Source: Pyxidicoccus xibeiensis (lineage in GTDB: Bacteria > Myxococcota > Myxococcia > Myxococcales > Myxococcaceae). Taken from it: DNA of 64,000 bases. Below the pieces are notes generated by a model, which was given only the letters and a program-made list of their open reading frames with translations, was not told where the DNA came from and did not search any database. The stretch lies in NCBI RefSeq assembly GCF_024198175.1, contig NZ_JAJVKV010000003.1, positions 682,001 to 746,000 on the forward strand, given 5' to 3'. A program made the position numbers and the translations under genes. Shown piece after piece: positions 40,701-49,512 of the stretch (positions within the stretch are counted from its first letter, which is position 1; every line of letters starts with the position of its first letter).

Positions 40701-40795
40701 TGGACGCGGTACGTGGACAGCGGCGTGTGGGGTCTGGCCTCCAGGTCGGCCTGCACACGCGTGTAGAGGCCCTCCGCCAGGGCCTCCGCGGTCAT
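37754..40795 (-). CDS. treY: Malto-oligosyltrehalose synthase TreY
   Basis: 1013 residues from ATG 40795, which has GGAGG 8 bases before it; ATG 40858 would add 21 residues but lacks a site. A GH13_26 intramolecular transglucosylase that turns the reducing end of a maltodextrin into a trehalosyl unit. Motifs include STYRVQLHKGFTFEQA, YASPYLKATPGSTHGYD, LLDVVPNHMG, TGLRIDHPDGLFDP (nucleophile Asp) and LTSSTHDTKRSEDVRARI. Trehalose release needs TreZ, which is not adjacent or elsewhere in the window. The pairing with glgX suggests stored glycogen as carbon source for the osmo- or spore-protectant trehalose. Confidence 0.94.
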
Positions 40796-40976
40796 GATGG
40801 CGCCCTCCGCCCCCGGGGTGGAGGCGGTCCTCTCTTCATCCAAGCCGTCGAGCAGCATGCGGCCCAGAGGTAGGTCCCCCGCGCTCCGTCCGCCAGCACG
40901 CAGAAGCCCGTCCGCCCTCTATCCAACGCTCCATGGGACTGCTCGCGGACAGGGGAGCCGCAGAGGGCCCTGCCGG

Positions 40977-41013
40977 AAAAAGCAGAGGGCCCGCCGCAGC
41001 ACACGGCGAGCCC
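40977..41013 (-). terminator. Rho-independent terminator of the SWIB gene
   Basis: Read on the minus strand, GGGCTCGCCG (41013-41004) pairs with CGGCGGGCCC (40996-40987), with one G-U pair and a 7-base loop. TCTGCTTTTT follows. It lies 36 bases past the SWIB stop codon. Confidence 0.85.
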
Positions 41014-41048
41014 TCGAAGAATCAGCCGGGTGGCCCCGGCGGTGCGGC

Positions 41049-41369
41049 TCAGCTCAGCTGCTTGTTCACCAGCGCCGTCATCTCGAACATGGTGACGTTC
41101 TTCTTGCCACCGAAGATGGGCTTGAGCTTGTCGTCGGCGTTGATCTGCCGCTTGTTCTTGGCGTCCTGGAGGCCCTGCTTCTTGATGTAGGCCCACAGCT
41201 TCTTGACGACCTCGGTACGGGGCAGCGGCTTGTTACCGACGATCTCGGCGAGCGCGGCGGACGGCGTCATCTCCTTCATGAACGACGCGTTCGGCTTGCG
41301 CTTCGCGGCGCCGGCGGTCTTCTTGGCGGCGGGAGCCTTCTTCGCAGCAGCAGCTTTCTTGGCGGCCAT
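41049..41369 (-). CDS. SWIB/MDM2-domain protein with histone-like Lys/Ala tail
   Basis: 106 residues. Residues 1-27 are almost only Ala, Lys and Pro (MAAKKAAAAKKAPAAKKTAG), like bacterial histone-H1 analogues. From about residue 28 comes a full SWIB domain: MTPSAALAEIVGNKPLPRTE, VVKKLWAYIKKQGLQDAKNK, RQINADDKLKPIFGGKKNVT and MFEMTALVNKQL. SWIB domains occur in eukaryotic chromatin remodellers and in a few bacteria (Chlamydia proteins and topoisomerase fusions). The tail suggests non-specific DNA binding. Single-gene unit with its own ribosome binding site (GGAGGGGAGGAG) and terminator. Probable nucleoid protein. Confidence 0.93.
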   Translation of the reverse strand: MAAKKAAAAKKAPAAKKTAGAAKRKPNASFMKEMTPSAALAEIVGNKPLPRTEVVKKLWAYIKKQGLQDAKNKRQINADDKLKPIFGGKKNVTMFEMTALVNKQLS

Positions 41370-41754
41370 TCGTCTTGAGTCTCCTCCCCTCCGAAGGGGA
41401 CGTTATACGGCTTTGCTTATGTGAAGCTGGAGCCGATGCGGCGTAGAAGTAGCACGCCCAAGCCCGAAAAACAGCCCTCTCCTGCGTTTTTCCCTCGGAG
41501 AAGGCTCGGAAGAACGCATCCGGGGCCGAAAACTCGGCTCCGGAGCGCTGTTTTCCCTCGGGAGCGTCCTCCTCCCGACGCATGCGGGGCCGGAAACTCG
41601 GCTCCGGAGCGCGTCTTCCCTCGGGGAGCCACCCTCCCATCGCGTGCGAGGCCCGACAATCCGGCCCCGGCGGCGACGGCCCCTCGGGGGGAAGGCGACA
41701 GTCCCGGGGATTCTCCTTGTGGACGTGATGTGTTTTTTCGGATGAAACGCCTCC
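41370..41754. other. 385-base intergenic stretch
   Basis: It holds the SWIB promoter side (41370-41440, including an AT-rich part at 41400-41420), then the ~64-base tandem repeat (41484-41705), then an AT-rich leader (TGTTTTTTCGGATGAAACG) just before the first ether-lipid operon gene. The latter is the best place for that operon's promoter. Open frames across it are repetitive and not credible genes. Confidence 0.6.
41484..41705. repeat. Tandem repeat, ~64-base unit, about 3.4 copies
   Basis: Units at about 41484-41545, 41546-41609 and 41610-41673, plus a partial one at 41674-41705. Each has TTCCCTCGG(G)AG near its start and GGGGCCGGAAACTCGGCTCC near its end in the first two units; the third is more diverged (AGGCCCGACAATCCGGCCCC). 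The GGCTCCGGAG junctions are partly palindromic. The length period is regular, unlike surrounding DNA. Confidence 0.8.
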
Positions 41755-42735
41755 ATGCGAGCTCTCATCACCGGTGCCGGAGGCTTCCTGGGAATCTGGT
41801 TGGCGCGTGCCCTGGCGGCGCGCGGGGACGCCGTGACGTGCCTGCTGCGCCCCGGTGGAGACGCCTCGGGGCTGGCGGGGGTGGCCCACACCCGGGTGGA
41901 CGGAGACGTGACGAACCCCGCCTCGCTGGCCCCGGCGGTGGTGGGCCAGGACGTCGTCTTCCACCTGGCCGGCGTACGACGCGGCGCGACGCGGGAGGAC
42001 TTCATGCGCGTCAACGCGGAGGGCACCCGCCACCTGTGCGATGCCATGGTCGCCGCCGGGCACCGTCCCCGGCTGGTGCTGGCCGGCTCGCTGGCCGCCA
42101 TGGGCCCCTCCTCCCCCACCCGTCCCCATGTAGAGGAGGACGCCTTCCATCCGCATGAGTGGTACGGCGAGAGCAAGGCGGAGGCGGAGCGCATCGCCTT
42201 CTCCTATGCGGACCGGCTGCCGGTGACGGTGACGCGGCCTCCGCGCATCCTCGGACCCGGGGACAGGGAGAACCTCACCTTCTTCAAGCTCGGCAAGCGC
42301 GGCATCCGGCTGGAGCTGGCCGGTGGCCCCCGCCCCCTGACGATGGTGGACGTGGAGGACGTGGTGGACCTGATGCTGCTGCAGGCCGGCCACCCCCAGG
42401 CCGTGGGCGAGGCCTTCTTCTGCGCGGGCCCCGGCGCCCCCCTCTCCCTGGAGGAGGTGCAGGACATGGGGGCCGCCGCGCTGGGCCTGCACCCCCGCAC
42501 GGTGCGTCTGAGCCCCTGGATGCTGACCACCATGGCCTCGGCGGCGGACGGGGTGAGCCGGGCGACGGGCCGGAAGCTCCCGCTGAACCGGAAGCTGGCG
42601 CGGCAGCTCTTGGCCCCCGCCTGGACGTGCTCCGGCGCCAAGGCCGAGCGCATGCTGGGTTTTCACCCAAAGCGCGATCTGAAGGACTCCATCCGCCGTA
42701 GTGCGGAGTGGTACCAACAGCAGGGCTGGTTGTAA
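41755..42735 (+). CDS. NAD-dependent epimerase/dehydratase (3beta-HSD type), ether-lipid operon
   Basis: 326 residues, extended SDR. ALITGAGGFLGIWLARAL gives the NAD-binding GxxGxxG (about 7-13). VVFHLAGVRRGATREDF, then a Ser and WYGESKAEAERI (YxxxK), supply the catalytic residues. The C-terminal part (RKLPLNRKLARQLLAPAWTC) is typical of the 3beta-hydroxysteroid dehydrogenase-like branch. It is the first gene of the operon with the HAD protein (54 bases later), the LarA-like protein, ElbD and a second epimerase. A reduction/dehydration step on the lipid intermediate is likely but unproven. Confidence 0.88.
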   Translation: MRALITGAGGFLGIWLARALAARGDAVTCLLRPGGDASGLAGVAHTRVDGDVTNPASLAPAVVGQDVVFHLAGVRRGATREDFMRVNAEGTRHLCDAMVAAGHRPRLVLAGSLAAMGPSSPTRPHVEEDAFHPHEWYGESKAEAERIAFSYADRLPVTVTRPPRILGPGDRENLTFFKLGKRGIRLELAGGPRPLTMVDVEDVVDLMLLQAGHPQAVGEAFFCAGPGAPLSLEEVQDMGAAALGLHPRTVRLSPWMLTTMASAADGVSRATGRKLPLNRKLARQLLAPAWTCSGAKAERMLGFHPKRDLKDSIRRSAEWYQQQGWL

Positions 42736-42789
42736 GTCCCGCCGTCGTTGACCTCACCCCCCCAGGAGTGTCAGGAAGCCCGCTGTCAC

Positions 42790-43455
42790 ATGCCCTCGAA
42801 AGCTGCCTTTTTCGATGTCGACGGGACGCTCGTGAAGACGAACGTCGTCCACGTCTACGCGTACTACGCGATGAACCGCGGCTCGGTCCTGGGCATCGCG
42901 GGGAGGACGCTGAGTACCGCCGTCAGCGTTCCCCTCTTTGGCGTCATGGACGCCCTCGACCGCAAGACGTTCAACGAGTTCTTCTACCGCTACTACGCGG
43001 GGTTGACCGAGGACCGCCTGGTCACCATCGCGGAGGACATGTTCGAGGACGTGCTCGAGCCGGCCCTCTTCGAGCAGTCCCAGGACCTCATCGACCAGGC
43101 GCGCCGCAGCGGCTGCAAGGTGGTGCTCGTCACCGGAGCGCTGGACTTCACCATGCGCCCGCTCGCCCGCCACCTGGGCGCGGACGACCTCATCGCCAAC
43201 AAGATGCAGTTCGTGGGCGGCAAGGCCACCGGCAAGGTGATTCCGCCCATCATCGAGGGCGCGAACAAGGCCAACGCCATCCGCGCCTACTGCGTGAAGG
43301 AGGGCCTGGCGCTGGACAAGTGCCACGGTTACTCCGACAGCGCCTCTGACTACGCCATGCTCGCGGTGGTGGGACGCCCCACCGCGGTGAACCCGGACCT
43401 GCGCCTGCGCTCCATCGCGCGCGCGTACAACTGGCCCATCCTGGACCTCAAGTAA
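42790..43455 (+). CDS. HAD-IB family phosphatase, ether-lipid operon
   Basis: 221 residues. HAD motifs: [12 protein letters not shown] (nucleophile Asp in DVDGT, about 6-12), [15 protein letters not shown] (motif II), [14 protein letters not shown] (motif III Lys region) and [12 protein letters not shown] (motif IV Asp pair). This is the HAD-IB subclass, which includes phosphoserine- and lysophosphatidate-type phosphatases. Given its neighbours, removal of phosphate from a glycerolipid intermediate is a reasonable guess. ATG 42790 is preferred to TTG 42748. The stop is 13 bases before the next gene. Confidence 0.88.
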   Translation: MPSKAAFFDVDGTLVKTNVVHVYAYYAMNRGSVLGIAGRTLSTAVSVPLFGVMDALDRKTFNEFFYRYYAGLTEDRLVTIAEDMFEDVLEPALFEQSQDLIDQARRSGCKVVLVTGALDFTMRPLARHLGADDLIANKMQFVGGKATGKVIPPIIEGANKANAIRAYCVKEGLALDKCHGYSDSASDYAMLAVVGRPTAVNPDLRLRSIARAYNWPILDLK

Positions 43456-43468
43456 GAGCCCCTCATCC

Positions 43469-45079
43469 ATGCGCCCGTTCAAGACGCTCCAGAAGCTGTA
43501 CGACGAGGAAAGCCAGGTGGTCATCACCGAGAAGGGCAGCCCCCCGCGGGCGCTCTTCCACGGCGAGGGCTTCCTGCAGGAGGACCTGCCGGTGGGCACG
43601 CGGGTCATCTTCCCGCGTCCCCCCATGGCCGGCGTCCCCAACGTCAAGGCCGCCATCCGCTGGGCCATCAACCACCCGGAGGGCATGGAGCCGCTGCACG
43701 CCCTGCTGCGGCCCGGCATGCGGCTGACGTGCGTCATCGACGACATCAGCGTGCCGCTGCCCCCCATGGTGACGCCGGACGTGCGCCAGTCCATCCTGGA
43801 GGTGGTGCTGGAGCTGGCCGCCGACAGCGGCGTGGACGACATCCACCTGGTCATCGCCAACGCGCTGCACCGTCGCATGACGGAAGGCGAGATGCGGCGG
43901 ATGGTGGGGCAGAAGATCTACGACGCGTTCTACCCGGACCGGTACTACAACCACGACGCCGAGGACCCGGACGGCATCGTCGCGCTGGAGCGCACGTCCC
44001 ACGGTGAAGAGGTCTCCGTCAACCGGCGCGTCGCGGAGAGCGACCTCATCATCTATGTGAACGTGAACTTCGTGCCCATGAACGGCGGGCACAAGTCCAT
44101 GGGCACCGGCGTGTCCAACTACGCCTCGCTGCGCCACCACCACAACCCGAAGACCATCCGCGAGTCGGACTCCTACATGGAGCCCAAGGCCAGCGCGCTC
44201 TACCGGAGCAACGAGCGCATCGGCCGCAACATCGACAAGCACCTGAAGGTCTTCCACATCGAGACGGCGCTGAACAACCGCATGTTCGGCGGGCCCACCG
44301 ACTTCCTCGCCAAGAAGGAGGAGGACTACACGGAGGCGGACAGGCTGAAGTTCCAGGCCCTGCGCTACACCCTGTCGAAGATGCCGCGCGCGGCGGCGCG
44401 CAAGGTGCTCAGCGCGATTCCGGCGCCCTATGAAGTCACCGGCGTGTACGCCGGGGCCACCGAGCCCGCGCACCAGAAGACGCTGGAGACGAGCTGGAAG
44501 CAGTACGTGGTGCCGGTGGAGGGGCAGAGCGACATCGTCATCTTCCCCATCCCCTTCATCTCCCCGTACAGCGTCAACTCCATCCTCAACCCGCTGCTCG
44601 TGCAGGTGATGGGGCTGGGCTACTTCTACAACCTCAACCGGGGCGTGCCGCTGGTGAAGAAGGGGGGCGTGCTCATCCTCCTGCACCCGGCCTACGACGA
44701 GTTCGACCCCGAGCACCACCCCAGCTACATCGAGTTCTTCAACCGGCTGCTGCCGGAGACGCGCGACTCCATGAAGCTGGAGCACAAGTACGAGCGCGAG
44801 TTCGCGGAGAACCCCAGCTACGTGCACCTGTACCGCAAGGGCAACGCCTACCACGGCGTGCACCCCTTCTACATGTGGTACTGGGGCGAGAACGGCCGCC
44901 AGCACGTGGGCAAGGTCATCGTCGCGGGCGCGGAGAACAACCACGTCCCCGCCCTGATGGGGTGGGACCGCACCGACACGCTCACCGAGGCGATTGAGGA
45001 GGCCCGCGGGTTCATGGGCCGCTCGGCCACCATCAGCCTGCTGCGCATTGCCCCCACGGTGATGGTGGACGTGAAGTGA
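43469..45079 (+). CDS. LarA-like (DUF2088) nickel-pincer racemase family protein
   Basis: 536 residues. The N-terminal half fits the LarA fold: [18 protein letters not shown], then [18 protein letters not shown] (LarA has a similar THRPMT), and [18 protein letters not shown], where the Lys aligns with the lysine that holds the nickel-pincer cofactor in lactate racemase. The C-terminal half is longer than LarA and unfamiliar. LarA homologues racemise or epimerise 2-hydroxy acids. Finding one inside a lipid operon is unusual. It lies between the HAD gene (13 bases) and elbD (8 bases), so it must be co-expressed with them. Confidence 0.75.
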   Translation: MRPFKTLQKLYDEESQVVITEKGSPPRALFHGEGFLQEDLPVGTRVIFPRPPMAGVPNVKAAIRWAINHPEGMEPLHALLRPGMRLTCVIDDISVPLPPMVTPDVRQSILEVVLELAADSGVDDIHLVIANALHRRMTEGEMRRMVGQKIYDAFYPDRYYNHDAEDPDGIVALERTSHGEEVSVNRRVAESDLIIYVNVNFVPMNGGHKSMGTGVSNYASLRHHHNPKTIRESDSYMEPKASALYRSNERIGRNIDKHLKVFHIETALNNRMFGGPTDFLAKKEEDYTEADRLKFQALRYTLSKMPRAAARKVLSAIPAPYEVTGVYAGATEPAHQKTLETSWKQYVVPVEGQSDIVIFPIPFISPYSVNSILNPLLVQVMGLGYFYNLNRGVPLVKKGGVLILLHPAYDEFDPEHHPSYIEFFNRLLPETRDSMKLEHKYEREFAENPSYVHLYRKGNAYHGVHPFYMWYWGENGRQHVGKVIVAGAENNHVPALMGWDRTDTLTEAIEEARGFMGRSATISLLRIAPTVMVDVK

Positions 45080-45087
45080 GGACGGGC

Positions 45088-48000
45088 ATGGAACAGGCAC
45101 AGCTTCCCGAGCTCAACGTCTCGCGCGTCTTCACCGGCAGGCGCGTGCTGTTCGCCGGCGCCACCGGCTTCGTGGGCAAGGTGACGCTGTCCATGCTGCT
45201 GACCCGCTACGGGCAGGAGCTGGACAAGGTGTACGTGCTGGTCCGCAAGGGCAGCGCGGCCTCCGCCGAGCGCCGCTTCTTCGACAAGGTGGCCACCAGC
45301 GAGCCCTTCCAGCCGCTGCGCGACGCGTACGGCGACGCGGGCGCCCTGGAGTTCATCCACAAGAAGGTCGAGGTGCTGGACGGCGACATCACCGACCCGT
45401 GGGTGGGCCTGGAGGAGTCGCAGGTAGAGGCGCTCACCGGGAAGGTGCACGCCTTCATCAACTGCGCGGGCCTGGTCTCCTTCAACCCGTCGCTGGAGGT
45501 GGGCCTCAACGTCAACACCCACGGCCTGAAGTTCGCGGCGGCGCTGGCGGTGCGGTGGGGCGTGCCCCTGGTGCACATGTCCACCGCCTTCGTGGCGGGC
45601 AACCGCGACGGGCTCGTCTTCGAGGACGAGGAGGTCAAGGGCTACTTCCCCAAGAAGGACGAGCTGGACGGGCGCGACTTCAGCCTGGAGCAGGAGCTGC
45701 AGGACGCGGAGAAGATCGTCGCCCGGCTGCGCGAGCAGGCGGATGACCGGGCCCTCACGTCCACCTTCCGCAAGAAGGCCCTGGACCGGCTCGCTGAGGA
45801 AGGCCGCGACGTCAACGACGAGAAGACGCTGCGCCTGGCCGTGGGCCGCGAGCGCAAGCTGTGGCTCAGCGGCGAGCTGGTGCGCGCCGGCATGGAGCGC
45901 GCCGCCCACTGGGGCTGGCCCAACACGTACACGTACACCAAGTCCCTGGGCGAGCAGGTGCTCGCGGCCACCCCGGGCCTGCGCTACTCCATCGTCCGGC
46001 CGTCCATCGTCGAGAGCGCGCGGCACTTCCCCTTCCCGGGTTGGAACGAGGGCTTCACCACGTCCGCGCCGCTGGCCTTCGCCGGCATCAAGGGCCCGGG
46101 TGGCATCCCCGCCGGGGAGAGCACCATCCTGGACATCATCCCGGTGGACCAGGTGGCCGGCGCCACCATCGGCATCACCGCGCACGCCATCGAAGTGGAG
46201 GAGCGGCGCGTCTACCAGCTCGCCTCCGGCGACGTGAATCCGTTCTACGCCAGCCGCTCCGTGGAGCTGGTGGGCCTGTACCGCCGCCGCTACTACCGCA
46301 ACCGCGAGACGGGCAACCGGCTGATGAACTCGCTGCGCTCGCGCCTGGAGCCGCAGCCGGTCAGCAAGAAGGAGTTCGAGCTGTTCAGCGCGCCCATGCT
46401 GTCGCGCGGCGCGCGCTTCCTGAAGAAGGCCATCGACGAGGTGCGGCCCGCGTGGGGCGCCCCGGCCGTGCAGGCCCTGCTGGACAAGGCGAAGGTGACG
46501 CTGGACGAGACGGAGGAGTCGGCCCAGGGGCTGATGGCCCTCACGGACCTGTTCCTCCCCTTCCTCTACGAGAACCGGTACGTCTTCCGCTGCGACAACA
46601 CGCGCTCCGTCTATGCGCGCATGGCGCACGCGGACCGGATGAAGGTGCCCTGGGACCCTGAGCACATCGACTGGCGCGCGTACTTCATGGAGACGCACCT
46701 CCCCGGCCTGGAGAAGTGGGTGTTCCCCGGCCTGGAGGAGGAGCGCGAGAAGCGCACCGTCATCCCCGCGCACAGGGATTTGCTCGAGCTGCTCGAGGCC
46801 ACGGTGCATGCGTACCGGCACCGGGTGGCCTTCCGCATGGTGGCCGGCGAGCGCGAGGAGCGCTTCACCTTCGGAGAGGTGCACCGCTACGCCTCGCGCG
46901 TGGGCAGCTTCCTTTTGGGCAAGGGCATCAAGGCGGGCGACCGCGTGCTGCTGGTGTCGGAGAACCGGCCCGAGTGGGGCATCTGCTACTTCGGCATCCT
47001 CCGCGCGGGCGCCACCGCCGTGCCGGTGGACCCGGGCCTGAGCGAGGCCGAGGTCGTCAACATCTGCCGCCGCGCCGAGGCGCGCGCGTGCCTGTTGTCC
47101 GAGGACGCGGCGAAGGACTTCCCCGGCCTGCTCACCGCGCTGGGCGAGGGCGTCACCACCGCCAGCCTCGCGGAGGCGATGACGGGCAACCCGGCGTTCC
47201 CGGACCGCATCGGCCCGGTGAAGAAGTCGGCGTCCGCGGACGACCTCGCCAGCGTCATCTTCACCTCCGGCACCACGGGCACGCCCAAGGGCGTCATGCT
47301 CACGCACCGCAACTTCACCTCGCTGGTGGCGAAGCTGGCGGGCGCGTTCGACGTGGGCGTGGGTGACGGCGTGCTGTCCGTGCTGCCCTTGCACCACACC
47401 TTCGAGTTCTCCGCCGGCTTCCTCACCCCGTTCTGGCGCGGCGCGGAAATCACGTACATCGACGAGCTGACGTCGGACCGGCTGGGCGAGGTGTTCGAGA
47501 CGGGCCGCATCACCGCCATGGTGGGCGTGCCGGCGCTGTGGCAGCTGTTGCACCGGAAGATTACGCAGGAGTTCGCCAGCCGCCCGCCCTTCATCGAGCA
47601 GGCGCTGAAGGCGCTGATGGCCACGCACGGCGAGCTGCGCAACCGGGGCAACATCAACCTGGGCAAGCTGCTCTTCTGGCCGGTGCACCGCAAGTTCGGC
47701 GGGCGCATCAAGGTCATCGTCTCGGGCGGCTCGGCGCTGCCGGACGAGGTGCACAAGGCCTTCCACGAGCTGGGCTTCAACATCACCGAGGGCTACGGCC
47801 TGACGGAGTCCGCGCCGGTGCTGACGGTGACGGAGCCCGGCAACAAGCGCCAGCCCGGCACGGTGGGCCGCGCGCTGCCCGGCATCGAGCTGCGCATCGC
47901 CAACCCGGACAACGACGGGCTGGGCGAGGTGCTGGCCAAGGGCCCCAACGTCATGCCCGGCTACTTCGGGGACCGCGAGGCCACCGAGGCCGTCCTCAAG

Positions 48001-49512
48001 GACGGGTGGCTCCACACCGGTGATTTGGGACGTCTGGACGCGGAAGGAAGGCTGTACCTCGTCGGCCGCGCGAAGGACGTCATCATCGACCACAACGGGA
48101 AGAACATCTACCCGGACGAGCTCGAGGAGCTGTACCAGGACCACACGCACATCAAGGAGCTGTCCATCGTCGGCCTGCCGGACGAGGCGGGCGGCGAGAA
48201 GGTGGCCTGCCTGTGCGTGCCGGACTACGCCGAGCGCCCGCGTGAGGAAGTCCGGCGCGAGCTGGAGGAGCACTTCCGCAAGGTGAGCGCGGCCATGCCC
48301 TTCTACCGGCGCGTGAAGGTGCTGCGACTGTGGGACGGCGAGCTGCCGCGTACCGCCAAGCGCAGCGTGAAGCGCAAGCAGGTGGTGGAGGAGCTCTTGC
48401 GCCTGGAGCGCATGGCGGCCAGCGCCAGCAAGGCGCGCGAGAAGGTGGCCCACCCCACCACCGGCGGCGTGGGCGACTGGCTCTACCCGCTCATCGCCGA
48501 GGTCTGCCACAAGCCGCTCGCCGACGTGCGGCCGGACTCGCTGCTCAGCGGGGACCTGGGCTTCGACTCGCTGATGCTCACCGAGCTGTCCTCCGCGCTG
48601 GAGGCGGCCGGCGTGCCCCTGCCCGCGGTGGAGGACCTGACGCAGGTGCAGACGGTGGAGGACCTTCGCAAGGTGGTGGCCTCTTCCGGCAAGCGCCCCT
48701 CCGTGGACACGCGGGCGAAGGACATCTCCAAGGAGAACGAGCGGGCCGAGGAGGTGGAGATTCCGGTGCCCGACGTGGTGGCCAACGTGGGCCGGCAGCT
48801 CCTGTCCTTCGGGCAGAAGGTGCTCTACGGCGGCGTCTTCGACGTGAAGGTGACGGGCAAGCCCTTCATCCCGATGAACCGCAACTTCCTCGTCATCGCC
48901 AACCACGCCAGCCACCTGGACGCGGGGCTGGTGCGCGTGGCGCTGGGCGAGCAGGGCGACCGGCTGGTGTCGCTGGCCGCGCGCGACTACTTCTTCAACA
49001 CGCCGCTCAAGCGCGCCTGGTTCGAGAACTTCACCAACCTGATTCCGATTGAGCGGCACGGCTCGCTGCGCGAGTCGCTGCGCATCGCCGGCGAGGCGCT
49101 GCGCCAGGGCTACAACGTCCTCATCTTCCCGGAGGGCACGCGCTCCACCACCGGCGAGCTGATGGAGTTCAAGTCCACGCTGGGCTACCTGGCGCTCACC
49201 TTCCACATGGACGTGCTGCCGCTCTACATCCATGGCGCCTTCGACGCGCTGCCCAAGGGCAGCGTGCTGCCCAAGACGCAGAAGGAGCTGAAGGTCCACA
49301 TCGGCCCGGTGCTGGGGCACGAGGTGCTGCGCGCCCGCGTGCAGGGCATGGCGCGCTCGGAGGGCTACCGGTACGTCACCCGCATCGCGGAGGACGCCAT
49401 GCGGGCGCTGCGCGACGGCGGCGTGCTCAACCTCGAAAGACTGGGTGGACCGGAGGCGAGCGCCCCCTCGCGCGCCTCGCTGCAGGCCTCCACCGAAGGG
49501 CAGGACTCGTGA
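45088..49512 (+). CDS. elbD: Multifunctional ether-lipid synthase: reductase-ligase-ACP-acyltransferase
   Basis: 1474 residues with four modules. (1) Fatty acyl reductase, 1-~480: FAGATGFVGK (Gly24/27/30) and YTYTK (Tyr281, Lys285). (2) Acyl-adenylating ligase, ~550-1120: TSGTTGTPKG (726-735), EGYGLTES and GWLHTGDLG. (3) Acyl carrier protein, ~1130-1200: LGFDSLM with the phosphopantetheine Ser1161. (4) PlsC-type acyltransferase, ~1235-1440: NHASHLDAG (His1273, Asp1278) and FPEGTRS (from Phe1347). The composition matches ElbD, reported to be needed for myxobacterial ether lipids, fruiting and sporulation. ATG 45088 has GAGGA 6 bases before it. Inference: it activates a fatty acid, loads it on the ACP, reduces it to the alcohol level and acylates the backbone. 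Confidence 0.9.
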   Translation: MEQAQLPELNVSRVFTGRRVLFAGATGFVGKVTLSMLLTRYGQELDKVYVLVRKGSAASAERRFFDKVATSEPFQPLRDAYGDAGALEFIHKKVEVLDGDITDPWVGLEESQVEALTGKVHAFINCAGLVSFNPSLEVGLNVNTHGLKFAAALAVRWGVPLVHMSTAFVAGNRDGLVFEDEEVKGYFPKKDELDGRDFSLEQELQDAEKIVARLREQADDRALTSTFRKKALDRLAEEGRDVNDEKTLRLAVGRERKLWLSGELVRAGMERAAHWGWPNTYTYTKSLGEQVLAATPGLRYSIVRPSIVESARHFPFPGWNEGFTTSAPLAFAGIKGPGGIPAGESTILDIIPVDQVAGATIGITAHAIEVEERRVYQLASGDVNPFYASRSVELVGLYRRRYYRNRETGNRLMNSLRSRLEPQPVSKKEFELFSAPMLSRGARFLKKAIDEVRPAWGAPAVQALLDKAKVTLDETEESAQGLMALTDLFLPFLYENRYVFRCDNTRSVYARMAHADRMKVPWDPEHIDWRAYFMETHLPGLEKWVFPGLEEEREKRTVIPAHRDLLELLEATVHAYRHRVAFRMVAGEREERFTFGEVHRYASRVGSFLLGKGIKAGDRVLLVSENRPEWGICYFGILRAGATAVPVDPGLSEAEVVNICRRAEARACLLSEDAAKDFPGLLTALGEGVTTASLAEAMTGNPAFPDRIGPVKKSASADDLASVIFTSGTTGTPKGVMLTHRNFTSLVAKLAGAFDVGVGDGVLSVLPLHHTFEFSAGFLTPFWRGAEITYIDELTSDRLGEVFETGRITAMVGVPALWQLLHRKITQEFASRPPFIEQALKALMATHGELRNRGNINLGKLLFWPVHRKFGGRIKVIVSGGSALPDEVHKAFHELGFNITEGYGLTESAPVLTVTEPGNKRQPGTVGRALPGIELRIANPDNDGLGEVLAKGPNVMPGYFGDREATEAVLKDGWLHTGDLGRLDAEGRLYLVGRAKDVIIDHNGKNIYPDELEELYQDHTHIKELSIVGLPDEAGGEKVACLCVPDYAERPREEVRRELEEHFRKVSAAMPFYRRVKVLRLWDGELPRTAKRSVKRKQVVEELLRLERMAASASKAREKVAHPTTGGVGDWLYPLIAEVCHKPLADVRPDSLLSGDLGFDSLMLTELSSALEAAGVPLPAVEDLTQVQTVEDLRKVVASSGKRPSVDTRAKDISKENERAEEVEIPVPDVVANVGRQLLSFGQKVLYGGVFDVKVTGKPFIPMNRNFLVIANHASHLDAGLVRVALGEQGDRLVSLAARDYFFNTPLKRAWFENFTNLIPIERHGSLRESLRIAGEALRQGYNVLIFPEGTRSTTGELMEFKSTLGYLALTFHMDVLPLYIHGAFDALPKGSVLPKTQKELKVHIGPVLGHEVLRARVQGMARSEGYRYVTRIAEDAMRALRDGGVLNLERLGGPEASAPSRASLQASTEGQDS

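Noticed and set aside
41400-41700. Short repetitive proteins encoded on the minus strand across the tandem repeat
   Set aside because: Frames change with each repeat and carry no ribosome binding site; the repetition is of DNA, not protein.
44869-49320. A 1483-codon open frame on the minus strand opposite elbD
   Set aside because: It is the antisense shadow of a gene with verified domains; its translation is rich in Gln, His, Arg and Val with no recognisable motif, as expected from high-GC third positions.
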